Of a DNA stretch of 46,739 bases, positions 9,656-21,926 are shown in pieces. The stretch spans positions 1-46,739 of the forward strand of contig CAKZML010000188.1 of assembly GCA_937128475.1 (NCBI GenBank). The letters run 5' to 3'. Below the pieces are notes generated by a model that was given only the letters and a program-made list of their open reading frames with translations, searched no databases and was not told the DNA's origin. Position numbers and translations under genes: made by a program. This DNA comes from an uncultured Chromatiales bacterium (GTDB lineage: Bacteria > Pseudomonadota > Gammaproteobacteria > Steroidobacterales > BM003). Position 1 is the first letter of the stretch. Each line of letters opens with the position of its first letter.

Positions 9656-11143
9656 TCAGCGAGGTTTATGCTGCCGAAATCGGGCTGGCAGTGTGCCGGC
9701 CACAATCGCCAGCAACAGCAGGCCAAGCAGCGGCAGGGTTCCGCCGGAGACGAATGGTGTGGCACCGGTCAACGGCTGAACCGTGGCCTTGAGGGTCGCC
9801 ACCTGGAACTGGGGAGATCGCGCCACCACCCGGCCCTTGGAATCCACCACGGCCGAAACACCGGTATTGGTGCTGCGGATCAGGTAGCGTTCTGTCTCAA
9901 GAGCCCGCATTCGGGCAATTTGCAGGTGCTGATGAGGCGCCACTGAATCCCCGAACCACGCATCATTGCTGACATTCACCAGCAGGTTCGCCTCGGGGAG
10001 GAATAGTCGCTGCTCGGCCCCGAACGCATCCTCGTAACAAATCGTGGGTGCGATACGAAAACGCCCGGCCTTGAGAACTTCCTGATCATCAGTGCCGGGC
10101 TCAATATCAGAATACGGCAGGCTCATCAGGCGCAACCAGTTACGTACAAAATCCGGCACCGGGAAATATTCGCCAAAGGGCACCAGGTGTCGCTTGTCGT
10201 AGAAACTCGGTTCTTCACCCAGTGCCAGTAGCGAGTTGCGAACTTCCCAGTCGTAACTGTCCAGCCGGAGCACCCCAAGGACCAGCACCCCGCCGGCTTC
10301 CTGCACCTGGGTCCAGACCTCCGAAAGGTAGCCCGTCTCTTCGGAAACCAAGGCAGGGATCGCCGCCTCGGGCCAGACGATCAACTCGCTGTCCAGGTTC
10401 GCCAGGGTAAGGTCGCGATACAGGTCCAGGGTGGGCTGACGCTGCTCGGGAAGCCACTTCCGATCCTGGGATATATTCCCCTGGGCCAGCATCACCTGGG
10501 CGGGCTCACCCTCGGCCACGGTCCAGGAGACTGTGCGTAATACTGCGCCTCCCAGCCAGACCGCAAGGGCTGCGAAAATTCCCAGCCACCTGGATTTTGC
10601 CGAGCCACGCAGGAACAATACGATTCCGCCTGCCACCAGCACAGTGGCCCAACTCACCCCGTACACGCCGGCCAGCGGCGCGAACCCGGCAAGAGGACTG
10701 TCCACCTGGCTGTAACCCAGGCTCAGCCAGGGAAATCCCGATCCGACCCAGCCCCGAAGCCATTCACCGATCACCCAGGCGGCCGGCCAACTCAACAACC
10801 AGCGGGTACTTGCAGAGCCCGTCAACCATCGAGCGCAAACCCAGGCCAGCAGGGAATACCAGGCCGCCATGACGGCGATCAGGCTCATCATCACAGGCAG
10901 GGCGATATACAAAGGCGCCTTGCCGAAGTGATGAACGCTGATGTATAGCCAGTAGGTGCCAAAAACAAACATGCCGAAGCCAAAGGCAAATCCACATCGG
11001 GCGGCAAACCCTGGACGCTGCCCGTCTATCAGAAGAAAAAGCAGGGCCGGCGCGGCAAGCGCCAGGGGATAGGCAGACAGCGGAGCGAATGCCAGGGGCA
11101 GGATAGCCCCGGCCATTGCGGACAATCCTATCCGCCAGTGCAA
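9656..11143 (-). CDS. lnt: Apolipoprotein N-acyltransferase
   Basis: Inner-membrane enzyme that adds the third acyl chain to the N-terminal Cys of lipoproteins, the last maturation step before Lol export. 495 residues: six or so N-terminal membrane segments, then a periplasmic nitrilase-like domain (about 215-470) and a final membrane helix. The catalytic triad is intact: Glu259 in WPEAAIP, Lys317 in DKRHLVPFGE, Cys369 in PTICYED. The start is uncertain: the frame runs on upstream to the corC end without ATG; TTG 11143 gives the best N-terminus and ATG 11116 is an alternative. It follows corC, as in many gammaproteobacteria. Confidence 0.95.
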   Translation of the reverse strand: MHWRIGLSAMAGAILPLAFAPLSAYPLALAAPALLFLLIDGQRPGFAARCGFAFGFGMFVFGTYWLYISVHHFGKAPLYIALPVMMSLIAVMAAWYSLLAWVCARWLTGSASTRWLLSWPAAWVIGEWLRGWVGSGFPWLSLGYSQVDSPLAGFAPLAGVYGVSWATVLVAGGIVLFLRGSAKSRWLGIFAALAVWLGGAVLRTVSWTVAEGEPAQVMLAQGNISQDRKWLPEQRQPTLDLYRDLTLANLDSELIVWPEAAIPALVSEETGYLSEVWTQVQEAGGVLVLGVLRLDSYDWEVRNSLLALGEEPSFYDKRHLVPFGEYFPVPDFVRNWLRLMSLPYSDIEPGTDDQEVLKAGRFRIAPTICYEDAFGAEQRLFLPEANLLVNVSNDAWFGDSVAPHQHLQIARMRALETERYLIRSTNTGVSAVVDSKGRVVARSPQFQVATLKATVQPLTGATPFVSGGTLPLLGLLLLAIVAGTLPARFRQHKPR

Positions 11144-11187
11144 CCATCGCTGGATGGTCTCGACAGCGCGTTGCTTACCCGGGCGAC

Positions 11188-12066
11188 TCAGGCGGAATCC
11201 CCCTGGGGCTCAACATGGTCTTCTGCAAGGGTGACCTGGACAGTCTCAATCCTGCGACGATCGGCCCGGGTGACACGCATTTCCATATCGCCCAATTTCA
11301 GCACCTCTCCGCGGCGGGGCAGGCGCCCCAACTGGTGCATGATCATGCCGGCCACGGTATCAAACTCTTCATCAAGAAATTTGGAGCCGAAATAGTCGTT
11401 GAAATCCCATACCTTGGTATAGCCCTTGACCAGGAAGCGCCTGGCGCTCTCCCGCACAATTTCAACATCTTCCTCGATGTCATGTTCGTCGCCAATTTCA
11501 CCGACGATTTCCTCGAGCACGTCTTCAATGGTCAACAGACCCGACACGCCACCGTACTCATCCACCACGATTGCCATGTGATTGTGGCTGACCCGGAAAT
11601 CCTTAAGCATGGTATTCAAGCGCTTGCTCTCGGGAATAAACACCGCAGGTCTCAAGCACTCGCGAATATCAAAACGCCCTTCCTCGCTTTCAGCGAAAAA
11701 GCGCAGCAAATCTTTTGCCAACAAAACGCCAATCACCTCGTCACGGTCTTCACCGATCACAGGGAAGCGCGAGTGACCAGAGGCATTAATGACCTCAAGC
11801 ATTTTCTGGGGCTCATCATCACGATCAAGCACCACCATCTGGGAACGCGGAATCATGATATCCCTCACCTGGGACTCCGATACCTCGAGCACGCCACGAA
11901 TCATGCCCAGTTCCTGCACATCCAGAATTCCAGACCCGGCAAGTTCATCAAGAACCTGGGTCAACTCCTCCCGATTACGGGGAAGATTACCAAGGCGCCA
12001 AAGTAACTGGCGCAACCAGCCCGGTTTCCCGAGACCGTTGCTACTTGGAGGTTGGTCATCTGACAT
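11188..12066 (-). CDS. corC: CorC/HlyC-type CBS-domain protein
   Basis: 292-residue cytoplasmic protein with two CBS modules (about 64-125 and 132-190) and a C-terminal transporter-associated CorC_HlyC domain (about 205-285). Members are linked genetically to magnesium/cobalt efflux, probably sensing nucleotides rather than transporting, since no membrane segment is present. Conserved stretches include RDIMIPRSQMVVL, VIGVLLAKDLLR and HMAIVVDEYGGVSGLLTIED. It lies between ybeY and lnt in the conserved ybeZ-ybeY-corC-lnt string, 41 bp after ybeY. Confidence 0.93.
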   Translation of the reverse strand: MSDDQPPSSNGLGKPGWLRQLLWRLGNLPRNREELTQVLDELAGSGILDVQELGMIRGVLEVSESQVRDIMIPRSQMVVLDRDDEPQKMLEVINASGHSRFPVIGEDRDEVIGVLLAKDLLRFFAESEEGRFDIRECLRPAVFIPESKRLNTMLKDFRVSHNHMAIVVDEYGGVSGLLTIEDVLEEIVGEIGDEHDIEEDVEIVRESARRFLVKGYTKVWDFNDYFGSKFLDEEFDTVAGMIMHQLGRLPRRGEVLKLGDMEMRVTRADRRRIETVQVTLAEDHVEPQGDSA

Positions 12067-12107
12067 TAGGGTAATCTCCTGAAGTAATGCGAATCCGGCT
12101 CGTCTAC

Positions 12108-12596
12108 TTAATCGGCCGGCGTATAAGGGTCAGCGAAACCGAAGTCAGAAAGTATTTTACGCTCTCTGTTCTCCATGACTTCCGCCAGTGAATCATCAAT
12201 GTGGTCGTAGCCAAGCAGGTGCAGCACTCCGTGCACCACCATGTGCGCCCAGTGCGCCTCCGGTGTCTTGCCCTGCTCGGCAGCTTCCGCAGCCACCACC
12301 GCAGCACAAATCACCAGGTCGCCCAACAAGGGAAGCTCAACGTAATCGGGTATATCCGCCGGGAAGGACAACACATTGGTCGCATAGTCCTTGCCACGAT
12401 ATTGCAGGTTCATCGCCCTGGCTTCTTCGGCGTCGACCACGCGAATACTCAGCTCTGCCTGGTCACGCTCACCGACCAGGGCCGCCTCGGCCCAGGTAGC
12501 AAACTGTGCCACCTCGGGAATTCCCGGAAGTGCATCACAAGCCAGCTGGAAATCCAGCTCCAGGGCCTGGCCGGATACATGACCCGTATCAGTCAT
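12108..12596 (-). CDS. ybeY: Endoribonuclease / rRNA maturation factor YbeY
   Basis: Zinc-dependent RNase needed for 16S rRNA 3'-end maturation and 70S quality control. About 162 residues. The metal site [11 protein letters not shown] contains His122, His126 and His132, preceded by the family motifs [14 protein letters not shown] and [11 protein letters not shown] 12596 overlaps the end of phoH by 8 bp and is used here; ATG 12611 and TTG 12623 lie further upstream and neither has a clearly better Shine-Dalgarno. Functionally and genetically paired with the upstream phoH-like gene. Confidence 0.95.
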   Translation of the reverse strand: MTDTGHVSGQALELDFQLACDALPGIPEVAQFATWAEAALVGERDQAELSIRVVDAEEARAMNLQYRGKDYATNVLSFPADIPDYVELPLLGDLVICAAVVAAEAAEQGKTPEAHWAHMVVHGVLHLLGYDHIDDSLAEVMENRERKILSDFGFADPYTPAD

Positions 12597-13554
12597 CCTG
12601 GTGTCGCTCATAGGCCTGGACAATGCGCTGCACCAGCGGGTGGCGCACCACGTCCCGGGCGGAGAAATGAGTAAATCCGACGCCGCTTACGTCGTGGAGA
12701 ACTTCCAGGGCGTGACGCAGACCCGAGAGTTGGCTGCGAGGCAGGTCAGTCTGGGTTATGTCCCCGGTCACCACGGTATGGGAACCAAATCCGATACGGG
12801 TGAGAAACATCTTCATCTGTTCAACAGACGAATTCTGGGCCTCATCCAGGATCACGAAAGATTCATTCAGGGTGCGGCCGCGCATGAACGCCAGGGGAGC
12901 AATTTCAATAACGTGAGCTTCCACCAGCCTGGCTACCCGGTCGAAACCGAGCATCTCGTATAGCGCGTCATACATGGGGCGAAGATAGGGGTCCACCTTC
13001 TGGGCAAGGTCACCGGGCAGGAAACCGAGGCGTTCACCCGCCTCCACCGCCGGCCTGACCAGTATGATTCGGCGCACCTTTTCCGTGTCCAGGGCCTCCA
13101 CCGCCGCAGCCACCGCCAGGTAAGTCTTACCTGTACCCGCCGGTCCCACGCCAAATGTCAGGTCCTGCTCGCGCATCTGCGTTATATAGCTGCGCTGATT
13201 GACGCCCCGGGCACGAATAGTGCGTTTGCGCGTCTTGACGATCAGTTCCATCTCGGCCGATTCACCGCTCGCACCGCTTTCCATTCCTGCTTCCTGAATA
13301 GCCATATGAACGCGCTCCGGGTTCAAATGTTCTCTCGACGCCAGCTCGTAGAGCTGGGTCAGGACCTTGCCAGCGGCCTCAACGGCCACCTGCTCACCAG
13401 ACAACACAAAGTGATTACCGCGATTACTGATACCCACGCTCAGGCGCCGTTCCAGCAAGCGGAGATTCTCGTCAAATTGTCCGCATACCTGTGCAAGGCG
13501 AGTATTGTCTGCCGGCTCCAGCACCAGGTCTGTCTTGGCAATTTCAGCGTTCAA
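12589..13554 (-). CDS. ybeZ: PhoH-like ATPase YbeZ
   Basis: P-loop ATPase of the PhoH family, reported to partner with YbeY in RNA metabolism. 321 residues with an N-terminal KH-like RNA-binding region (about 12-75), Walker A GPAGTGKT (137-144), Walker B FVILDEAQ (233-240) and the conserved [18 protein letters not shown] between them. The only sensible start is TTG 13554, whose bases overlap the miaB stop as TTGA, an analogue of the common ATGA coupling. It is shorter than E. coli YbeZ (346), lacking the charged C-terminal tail. Confidence 0.93.
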   Translation of the reverse strand: MNAEIAKTDLVLEPADNTRLAQVCGQFDENLRLLERRLSVGISNRGNHFVLSGEQVAVEAAGKVLTQLYELASREHLNPERVHMAIQEAGMESGASGESAEMELIVKTRKRTIRARGVNQRSYITQMREQDLTFGVGPAGTGKTYLAVAAAVEALDTEKVRRIILVRPAVEAGERLGFLPGDLAQKVDPYLRPMYDALYEMLGFDRVARLVEAHVIEIAPLAFMRGRTLNESFVILDEAQNSSVEQMKMFLTRIGFGSHTVVTGDITQTDLPRSQLSGLRHALEVLHDVSGVGFTHFSARDVVRHPLVQRIVQAYERHQDD

Positions 13555-14900
13555 GATTGTTCCGTTGTTTGCAGGCGGCCACGCAGGGAGTTCGGCAAGC
13601 CTTCAGTAATAAGCACCGTGGCAAACTGGTTAATTAACTCTGGCGGGCCATCGAAATTTACCCAGCGATTGTTTTCAGTCCGCCCGGCAAGCTGCTTTGA
13701 GTCTTTCTTCGAATTCCGCTCCACCAACACGCGCTGCACACTTCCCACCATACCCTCGCTAATCTCCCGGGCCTTCTGGTTAATACGTTGCTGCAGGATA
13801 GACAGACGCTTGTGCTTCTCGTCCTGGTCCACGTCATCAGGAAGCGACGCAGCAGGGGTTCCCGGGCGCGCGCTATAAATAAAACTGAACGACTGGTCAA
13901 AACCGATTTCGCCAATCAGGTCCATGGTGGCCTGGAAATCTTTTTCGGTTTCCCCCGGGAAGCCGATAATGAAGTCTGAGGAAATGCTCAGGTTCGGACG
14001 GGCCTCACGCAAACGACGTATCTTTTGCTTGTATTCAAGTACGGTGTGCCCACGCTTCATCAGCGACAAGATACGGTCCGAGCCTGACTGCACGGGCAAG
14101 TGCAGGAAGCTGGCCAACTCAGGCACTTCCGCATAGGCCTCGATCAGGCTGTCGGTAAATTCAACCGGATGGGAGGTTGTAAAACGAATGCGTTCAACGC
14201 CCTCTACCGCCGCCACGTAGTGAATCAGGGTAGCCAGGTCGGCCTGGGTGCCATCGTGCATCTCACCACGAAAAGCGTTCACATTCTGACCGAGCAAATG
14301 AATTTCTTTCACCCCTTGCTGGGTGAGCTTCACCACCTCGGTAATCACGTCGTCAAAGGGACGACTGACTTCTTCACCGCGGGTATAGGGCACTACACAG
14401 AAGGTGCAGTATTTACTGCAACCTTCCATGATGGATACGAACGCGGTGGCGCCTTCGGCCCGGGGTTCGGGCAGGCGATCGAACTTCTCGATTTCCGGAA
14501 AACTGATATCCACCTGGGCCTTGCGCTGGGCACGGGCGTTTTCCAGCATTTCCGGCAGGCGGTGCAAAGTCTGGGGACCAAAGACCAGGTCAACATAGGG
14601 AGCGCGCTTGGTGATGGCCTCGCCTTCCTGGCTGGCGACACAACCGCCAACACCGATCACCACACCCGGACGCAATTCCTTGAACGGACGCCAGGTGCCC
14701 AACAGGGAGAAAACCTTCTCCTGGGCTTTTTCACGCACTGAACAGGTATTTACCAGCAATACATCGGCTTCCGACGGATCATTGGTCACCGTCAGCCCAT
14801 GCGATTCAGCCAGCACATCTGCCATCTTGGACGAGTCGTACTCGTTCATCTGGCATCCGAACGTCTTGATATAGAGCTTTCCGCTCATCCCCTGATTCAT
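13551..14900 (-). CDS. miaB: tRNA-2-methylthio-N6-dimethylallyladenosine synthase MiaB
   Basis: Radical-SAM methylthiotransferase that converts i6A37 to ms2i6A37 in tRNAs reading UNN codons. 449 residues with three parts: the N-terminal UPF0004 domain whose Cys16, Cys53 and Cys87 hold the auxiliary Fe-S cluster, the radical-SAM core with CSKYCTFC (Cys161, Cys165, Cys168), and a C-terminal TRAM RNA-binding domain. ATG 14900 is used; ATG 14888 also fits. It is first of the miaB-ybeZ-ybeY-corC-lnt series. Confidence 0.97.
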   Translation of the reverse strand: MNQGMSGKLYIKTFGCQMNEYDSSKMADVLAESHGLTVTNDPSEADVLLVNTCSVREKAQEKVFSLLGTWRPFKELRPGVVIGVGGCVASQEGEAITKRAPYVDLVFGPQTLHRLPEMLENARAQRKAQVDISFPEIEKFDRLPEPRAEGATAFVSIMEGCSKYCTFCVVPYTRGEEVSRPFDDVITEVVKLTQQGVKEIHLLGQNVNAFRGEMHDGTQADLATLIHYVAAVEGVERIRFTTSHPVEFTDSLIEAYAEVPELASFLHLPVQSGSDRILSLMKRGHTVLEYKQKIRRLREARPNLSISSDFIIGFPGETEKDFQATMDLIGEIGFDQSFSFIYSARPGTPAASLPDDVDQDEKHKRLSILQQRINQKAREISEGMVGSVQRVLVERNSKKDSKQLAGRTENNRWVNFDGPPELINQFATVLITEGLPNSLRGRLQTTEQS

Positions 14901-15215
14901 TGATTACCGAACCGTTAAATTAGCCGTTATTACCGGGAATTACTATGATTCCCACCCATTCGCCCTTGAGCATCACGGGTAAGATGCCCGCTTCCGGTAC
15001 CACGCAGACACGATGAATTCTTGTTCAGGAAACCTCTCGCCAGGACTCTCCCACAGCGATCATTTCCAGGCCGCCATGGCCTGAGATGGTGGGCATGACA
15101 AGGGCCATTTTCCCCCGCAATCCCCTCACCACCTGAAATGCAAACGGCGCGCCCTGTCCAGGCGCGCCGAATTTTTGCGTCAGTTTTCTCCGGGAAATCC
15201 CGGTTCAAGCATTGG
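14901..15215. other. 315-bp gap between ssb and miaB, no recognised gene
   Basis: No convincing coding region. On the minus strand one short frame, ATG 15108 to a TGA at 15025-15027, could encode 27 residues (MALVMPTISGHGGLEMIAVG and seven more); I recognise nothing in it and its Shine-Dalgarno-like GGGGGA lies only about two bases from the ATG. The stretch should hold the miaB promoter, but I cannot pick a clear -35/-10 pair. A strong hairpin lies at the ssb-proximal end. Confidence 0.5.
15145..15176 (+). terminator. Hairpin downstream of ssb, T-run on the plus strand
   Basis: A 9-bp perfect stem, CGGCGCGCC (15145-15153) with GGCGCGCCG (15161-15169), has a 7-base loop and is followed on plus by AATTTTT. 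On the minus strand, where ssb would need it, the same stem is followed only by TTTGCATTT, a poor U-tract. It probably still marks the ssb mRNA 3' end, but the orientation is odd because no plus-strand gene precedes it. Confidence 0.45.
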
Positions 15216-15665
15216 CTAGAATGGGATATCGTCGTCAAAATCACCATCCGAGGCGCTGCTCGCCGGAGCGGGACTGCTTCGTCTGGATTCCTGGGACGGA
15301 GCGCTGGCAGGCGCTGATCCACCACCTGAACGTCCACCAAGCATCTGCATTTCACTAGCGACGGTCTCGGTGGTGTAGCGTTCTACGCCATCCTTGCCTT
15401 CCCATTTACGGGTACGCAGGCTGCCTTCCACATAAACCTGGGAGCCCTTGCGCAGATATTCCGCAGCAATCTCAGCCAGGCGTCCGAAAAACACAATATT
15501 GTGCCATTCAGTGCGTTCCTGCTGCTCACCGGAGGTTTTGTCTTTCCAACTCTCGGAAGTGGCAATTCGGATATTCGTCACAGCAGAACCGCTGGGCAAG
15601 TAACGGGTTTCCGGGTCTGCGCCCAGGTTGCCTACCAAAATGACCTTGTTTACGCCTCGAGCCAT
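15216..15665 (-). CDS. ssb: Single-stranded DNA-binding protein
   Basis: 149-residue SSB. The OB-fold occupies about residues 1-110 (starting [19 protein letters not shown], with [12 protein letters not shown] in the core). A Gly/Ser/Pro/Ala-rich linker leads to the acidic tip DDDIPF, which docks partner proteins such as RecQ, RecO and PriA. Protects single-stranded DNA in replication and repair. The order ssb-MFS-divergent uvrA is the one known from Pseudomonas. I saw no CTGT-N8-ACAG LexA box upstream. Confidence 0.98.
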   Translation of the reverse strand: MARGVNKVILVGNLGADPETRYLPSGSAVTNIRIATSESWKDKTSGEQQERTEWHNIVFFGRLAEIAAEYLRKGSQVYVEGSLRTRKWEGKDGVERYTTETVASEMQMLGGRSGGGSAPASAPSQESRRSSPAPASSASDGDFDDDIPF

Positions 15666-15750
15666 AACTACACCATCACGTTATCGGGTTTGCCGGGAAA
15701 ATCCCCGGGCTGGAAAAGGTCGTCAATTGTATGACGAGCCGACAAAAATC

Positions 15751-16968
15751 TCACCCTTCATTATTGGCTTTATCGCCTGAAATGCCGGATTTCCCACCCA
15801 GGGCAAGCAGCAACCACACTGCCGCCAGGCTCGCGGTGACCGCAAACACGCCCTCAAGACCCCAGCTGCCGCGCAGCCAACCGCCCATAGTGCCGCCCAC
15901 GAAGGCCCCCATGAACTGGGAACTGGCGAAGATACCCAGGGCCGCGCCGCGCCTTTCGGGCGTCGCCAACTGGGATAACAAGGACGGCAAACGGGCCTCA
16001 AGGAAGTTGAAACCGGCGAAAAACACCACCAGGGCAAAAGAGATGGCCAGGGTGCTGCCATGCTGCCATCCCAGCAACAGCTGGCCCACCAGCAATATGC
16101 AGATTCCGATAATCAGGCTCTTGCGGGGATCGCCCTGTCTCTCTGACATCATGATCAGCGGGACGGTGCCCAGCAATGAGATCAGGATCACCGGCATATA
16201 TACCTTCCAGTGCTCTGCAGCGACCAGTCCGGCCACATCCCGCAGGGCGAAGGGTACCGCCACGAACAGGGCGGTCACCGCGGCGTGGAGCAAAAATACT
16301 CCGGTATACAGGCGCAGTAACTCGGCATCCTTGAGGGTGTCCAGGAAACGCGGCTTTTCAGCGTGATGAACGACTTCCTGCTCAGGAGCCTTGGGTAACA
16401 CCACCAGCAACAGGACCAGGGCGCCCACACCCAGGGCAGCCGAGAACCAGAACAGACTCGAAACTCCGGCCACGCCGGCCAGGGCCGGGCCCAGGATCAT
16501 GGAGAGCATGAAGGTAGTGCCAATGCTGATACCGATGATCGCCATAGCCCGGGTACGCACGATGTCACGGGTCCGATCCGCCAGCAATGCGGTAACCGCT
16601 GCGGAAATCGCGCCGGCACCTTGCAATACACGGCCCCCGATCAGGGTCCATATGTCCGTGGCGAACGCTGCCACCACGCTTCCGGCAATAAAGATCAGCA
16701 ACCCGAAAGCAATCACCGGAATCCGGCCAAATCGATCAGACATCAAGCCAAATGGAATCTGCAAACCGGCCTGGGTCACCCCATAGGCGCCCACAGCAAG
16801 CCCCGACAACGTTGGGGTTGCTCCCTCCAGGCCCGAGGCGAACAGCGCCAGCACCGGAAGAAGCATGAATAGTCCCAGCATGCGCACGGCATAGATTCCC
16901 GCAAGGACGCTTACCGCGCTCTTTTCATCGTGTGTCATGGCAATGCCACTGGCGGACTGTCGTCTCAC
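15751..16968 (-). CDS. MFS transporter (YajR-like drug exporter family)
   Basis: 405 residues with 12 predicted membrane segments. The major-facilitator signature GLMSDRFGRIPVI lies in the loop between helices 2 and 3, and GRVLQGAGAI in the fourth helix resembles the antiporter motif. Substrate unknown; the conserved place between ssb and uvrA in relatives gives no functional clue. GTG 16968 is preferred because GGA lies a normal distance upstream; ATG 16938 is the alternative. The 85-bp gap to ssb holds its promoter. Confidence 0.88.
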   Translation of the reverse strand: MRRQSASGIAMTHDEKSAVSVLAGIYAVRMLGLFMLLPVLALFASGLEGATPTLSGLAVGAYGVTQAGLQIPFGLMSDRFGRIPVIAFGLLIFIAGSVVAAFATDIWTLIGGRVLQGAGAISAAVTALLADRTRDIVRTRAMAIIGISIGTTFMLSMILGPALAGVAGVSSLFWFSAALGVGALVLLLVVLPKAPEQEVVHHAEKPRFLDTLKDAELLRLYTGVFLLHAAVTALFVAVPFALRDVAGLVAAEHWKVYMPVILISLLGTVPLIMMSERQGDPRKSLIIGICILLVGQLLLGWQHGSTLAISFALVVFFAGFNFLEARLPSLLSQLATPERRGAALGIFASSQFMGAFVGGTMGGWLRGSWGLEGVFAVTASLAAVWLLLALGGKSGISGDKANNEG

Positions 16969-17037
16969 TTGTTCCGATCCTTTGCTCGTCGCTTTGGAAA
17001 CGGCGTATATTAGCAGGTTGATTCAAGGATAAGCGAA

Positions 17038-19902
<2,865 letters not shown>

Positions 19903-21900
19903 TCAGTCAGCCTCGAATTCCACCAGGTCCACGCCCTCGTCTATCAGGTCGCCTGCCGCGTAATTGATTCGGGTCACCGTGCCATCGGCAGGCGCAACAA
20001 TCGTGTGTTCCATTTTCATGGCTTCAAGGATGATCATGGGCGTGCCACGCTGCACCTTGTCGCCTTCGGATACCAGCACATCCAGGACCTTGCCAGGCAT
20101 GGGTGAACGCAAGCTCCCCGGACCGGCTTCATCCTCGAGTCCAGCCTCCAGGGGATCATGCATCAGCAGCGCCTGGCGCTCGCCATCAAGCAGGACAACC
20201 AACTCCTTGTCATGCTGCACCACCCTCGCCCGAACCCGCAATCCGTCCAGGCTGGCAACCAGCATTCCATCCCGATTCAGCCGGGCTTCGCCGCGAACAC
20301 TGCCGCCAGGTAAATCCAGAAGGTAATGCTCACCGCGGTAGTGGGCCTTCACTGCCACCCGTTCCCCGCCGATTTCAAACTCCAGCACGGTGTAGCTGTC
20401 ATCATTCATGCGCCAACCGTCACCGCGTTGCCAGGGTGACCAGGGATCTTCCGAGGCCATGGCCTGGCTGGTGGTCAGCCGTTTTCGCTGCACCAGAAGG
20501 AACAAGCTTGCCAGCCCCAGTCCACGGTCAGGATCAGTATTCAAACTCGTGGTGAGTTCACTGCGATGGCGATCAATGAATCCGGTATCGACCTTGCCCT
20601 TGCGGAACCCGGGGTGGGCAATCACGCTGAACAAGAAATCCACGTTGGTGGTGACACCGACAATTTCTGTTTCGGACAAGGCCTGCAACATCCTGCGAAT
20701 GGCAGCATCCCGGTCATGATCCCAGACTATCAACTTGGCAATCATCGGATCGTAGTGCACGGAGATCACATCGCCCTCGCGAACTCCCGAGTCCACCCGT
20801 ACGTGTTTGCTCTCCCGAGGGAAGCGCAAATGCTTCAGGGCGCCGGTGGCCGGCAGGAAATCCCGCTCCGGGTCTTCGGCATAAATTCGGACTTCTATGG
20901 AGTGTCCGTTGATACCCAGGGCGTCCTGGGCCAGGGGCAGTAACTCACCCGAGGCAACCTGCAACTGCCACTGCACCAGGTCCTGGCCGGTGATGCATTC
21001 GGTAACCGGATGCTCCACCTGCAGGCGGGTATTCATTTCCATGAAATAGAATTCGTCATCAGCGGAGACAATGAACTCAACCGTTCCAGCGCCGGTGTAG
21101 CCAATAGCCTGGGCTGCCGCCACCGCGGCCTTACCCATTTGTTCGCGACGTGCCGGTTCCATGCCCGGACCCGGAGCCTCTTCCACCACTTTCTGGTGGC
21201 GACGCTGCAAGGAACAATCACGCTCAAACAGATGCACGCAGTTACCCTGGCCATCCGCAAAAACCTGGATTTCAATGTGCCGGGGCTGGAGCAGGTATTT
21301 TTCAATCAATACCCGGTCATCAGCGAATGACGCCATGGCCTCGCGTTTCGCGGCTGCCAGGCCGGTGGCAAATTCACCGGCGCTGTTCACCACTCGCATA
21401 CCCTTTCCGCCACCACCGGCAGAGGCCTTGATCAGGACTGGATAACCGATGGCATCAGCCTGCTGGGCCAGCAGGCCTGCATCCTGGTCCTCGCCGTGAT
21501 AACCGGGCACCAGGGGTACGCCGGCGGCTTCCATAATTCGCTTGGCCTCGCTCTTGGAACCCATAGCCTGGATGGCAGATACCGGGGGCCCGATAAACAC
21601 CAGGCCGGCATCCTTACAGGCACGGGCAAACTCGGCGTTCTCCGAAAGAAATCCATAACCGGGATGTATGGCCTGGGCGCCGGTGCGCCGGGCTGCATCC
21701 ACCAGCCGGTCCACTCGCAGGTAGGACTCCGCCGCAGATGCAGGTCCCAGCAGTACAGCTTCGTCAGCCAGGGCCACGTGACGCGCACTGGCATCGGCCT
21801 CCGAGTACACCGCTACTGTGGAAACACCCATGCGGCGCGCCGTGTGAATAATCCGGCAGGCAATTTCGCCACGGTTGGCAATTAAAATCTTATCGAACAT
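19903..21900 (-). CDS. liuD: Methylcrotonoyl-CoA carboxylase, biotin-carrying alpha subunit
   Basis: ATP-dependent carboxylation of biotin, then of 3-methylcrotonyl-CoA with the beta subunit, in leucine catabolism. 665 residues: biotin carboxylase N-terminal domain (FDKILIANRGEIACRI), ATP-grasp domain with the glycine loop ASAGGGGKGM, MEMNTRLQVEHPVTE active-site segment, C-terminal BC domain, a middle linker, and the biotinyl domain with Lys629 in EAMKMEH. Length and partner (liuB, 26 bp upstream) favour methylcrotonyl-CoA over propionyl- or acetyl-CoA carboxylase. Confidence 0.93.
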   Translation of the reverse strand: MFDKILIANRGEIACRIIHTARRMGVSTVAVYSEADASARHVALADEAVLLGPASAAESYLRVDRLVDAARRTGAQAIHPGYGFLSENAEFARACKDAGLVFIGPPVSAIQAMGSKSEAKRIMEAAGVPLVPGYHGEDQDAGLLAQQADAIGYPVLIKASAGGGGKGMRVVNSAGEFATGLAAAKREAMASFADDRVLIEKYLLQPRHIEIQVFADGQGNCVHLFERDCSLQRRHQKVVEEAPGPGMEPARREQMGKAAVAAAQAIGYTGAGTVEFIVSADDEFYFMEMNTRLQVEHPVTECITGQDLVQWQLQVASGELLPLAQDALGINGHSIEVRIYAEDPERDFLPATGALKHLRFPRESKHVRVDSGVREGDVISVHYDPMIAKLIVWDHDRDAAIRRMLQALSETEIVGVTTNVDFLFSVIAHPGFRKGKVDTGFIDRHRSELTTSLNTDPDRGLGLASLFLLVQRKRLTTSQAMASEDPWSPWQRGDGWRMNDDSYTVLEFEIGGERVAVKAHYRGEHYLLDLPGGSVRGEARLNRDGMLVASLDGLRVRARVVQHDKELVVLLDGERQALLMHDPLEAGLEDEAGPGSLRSPMPGKVLDVLVSEGDKVQRGTPMIILEAMKMEHTIVAPADGTVTRINYAAGDLIDEGVDLVEFEAD

Positions 21901-21926
21901 TTTCAGCTCCAGCCGACCCTTGGGCT

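Noticed and set aside
14930-15355. 141-codon minus-strand frame across the ssb 3' end and the gap
   Set aside because: Mostly the ssb tail in another frame; no start signal and no family resemblance.
15666-15750. Intrinsic terminator after the MFS gene (GC palindrome with TTTT)
   Set aside because: The T's fall inside the loop, not after the stem, so it does not have terminator form.
19903-21900. Alternative identification as acetyl- or propionyl-CoA carboxylase alpha subunit
   Set aside because: Operon with an MCC-type carboxyltransferase and isovaleryl-CoA dehydrogenase under a LiuR-type regulator favours methylcrotonyl-CoA carboxylase.
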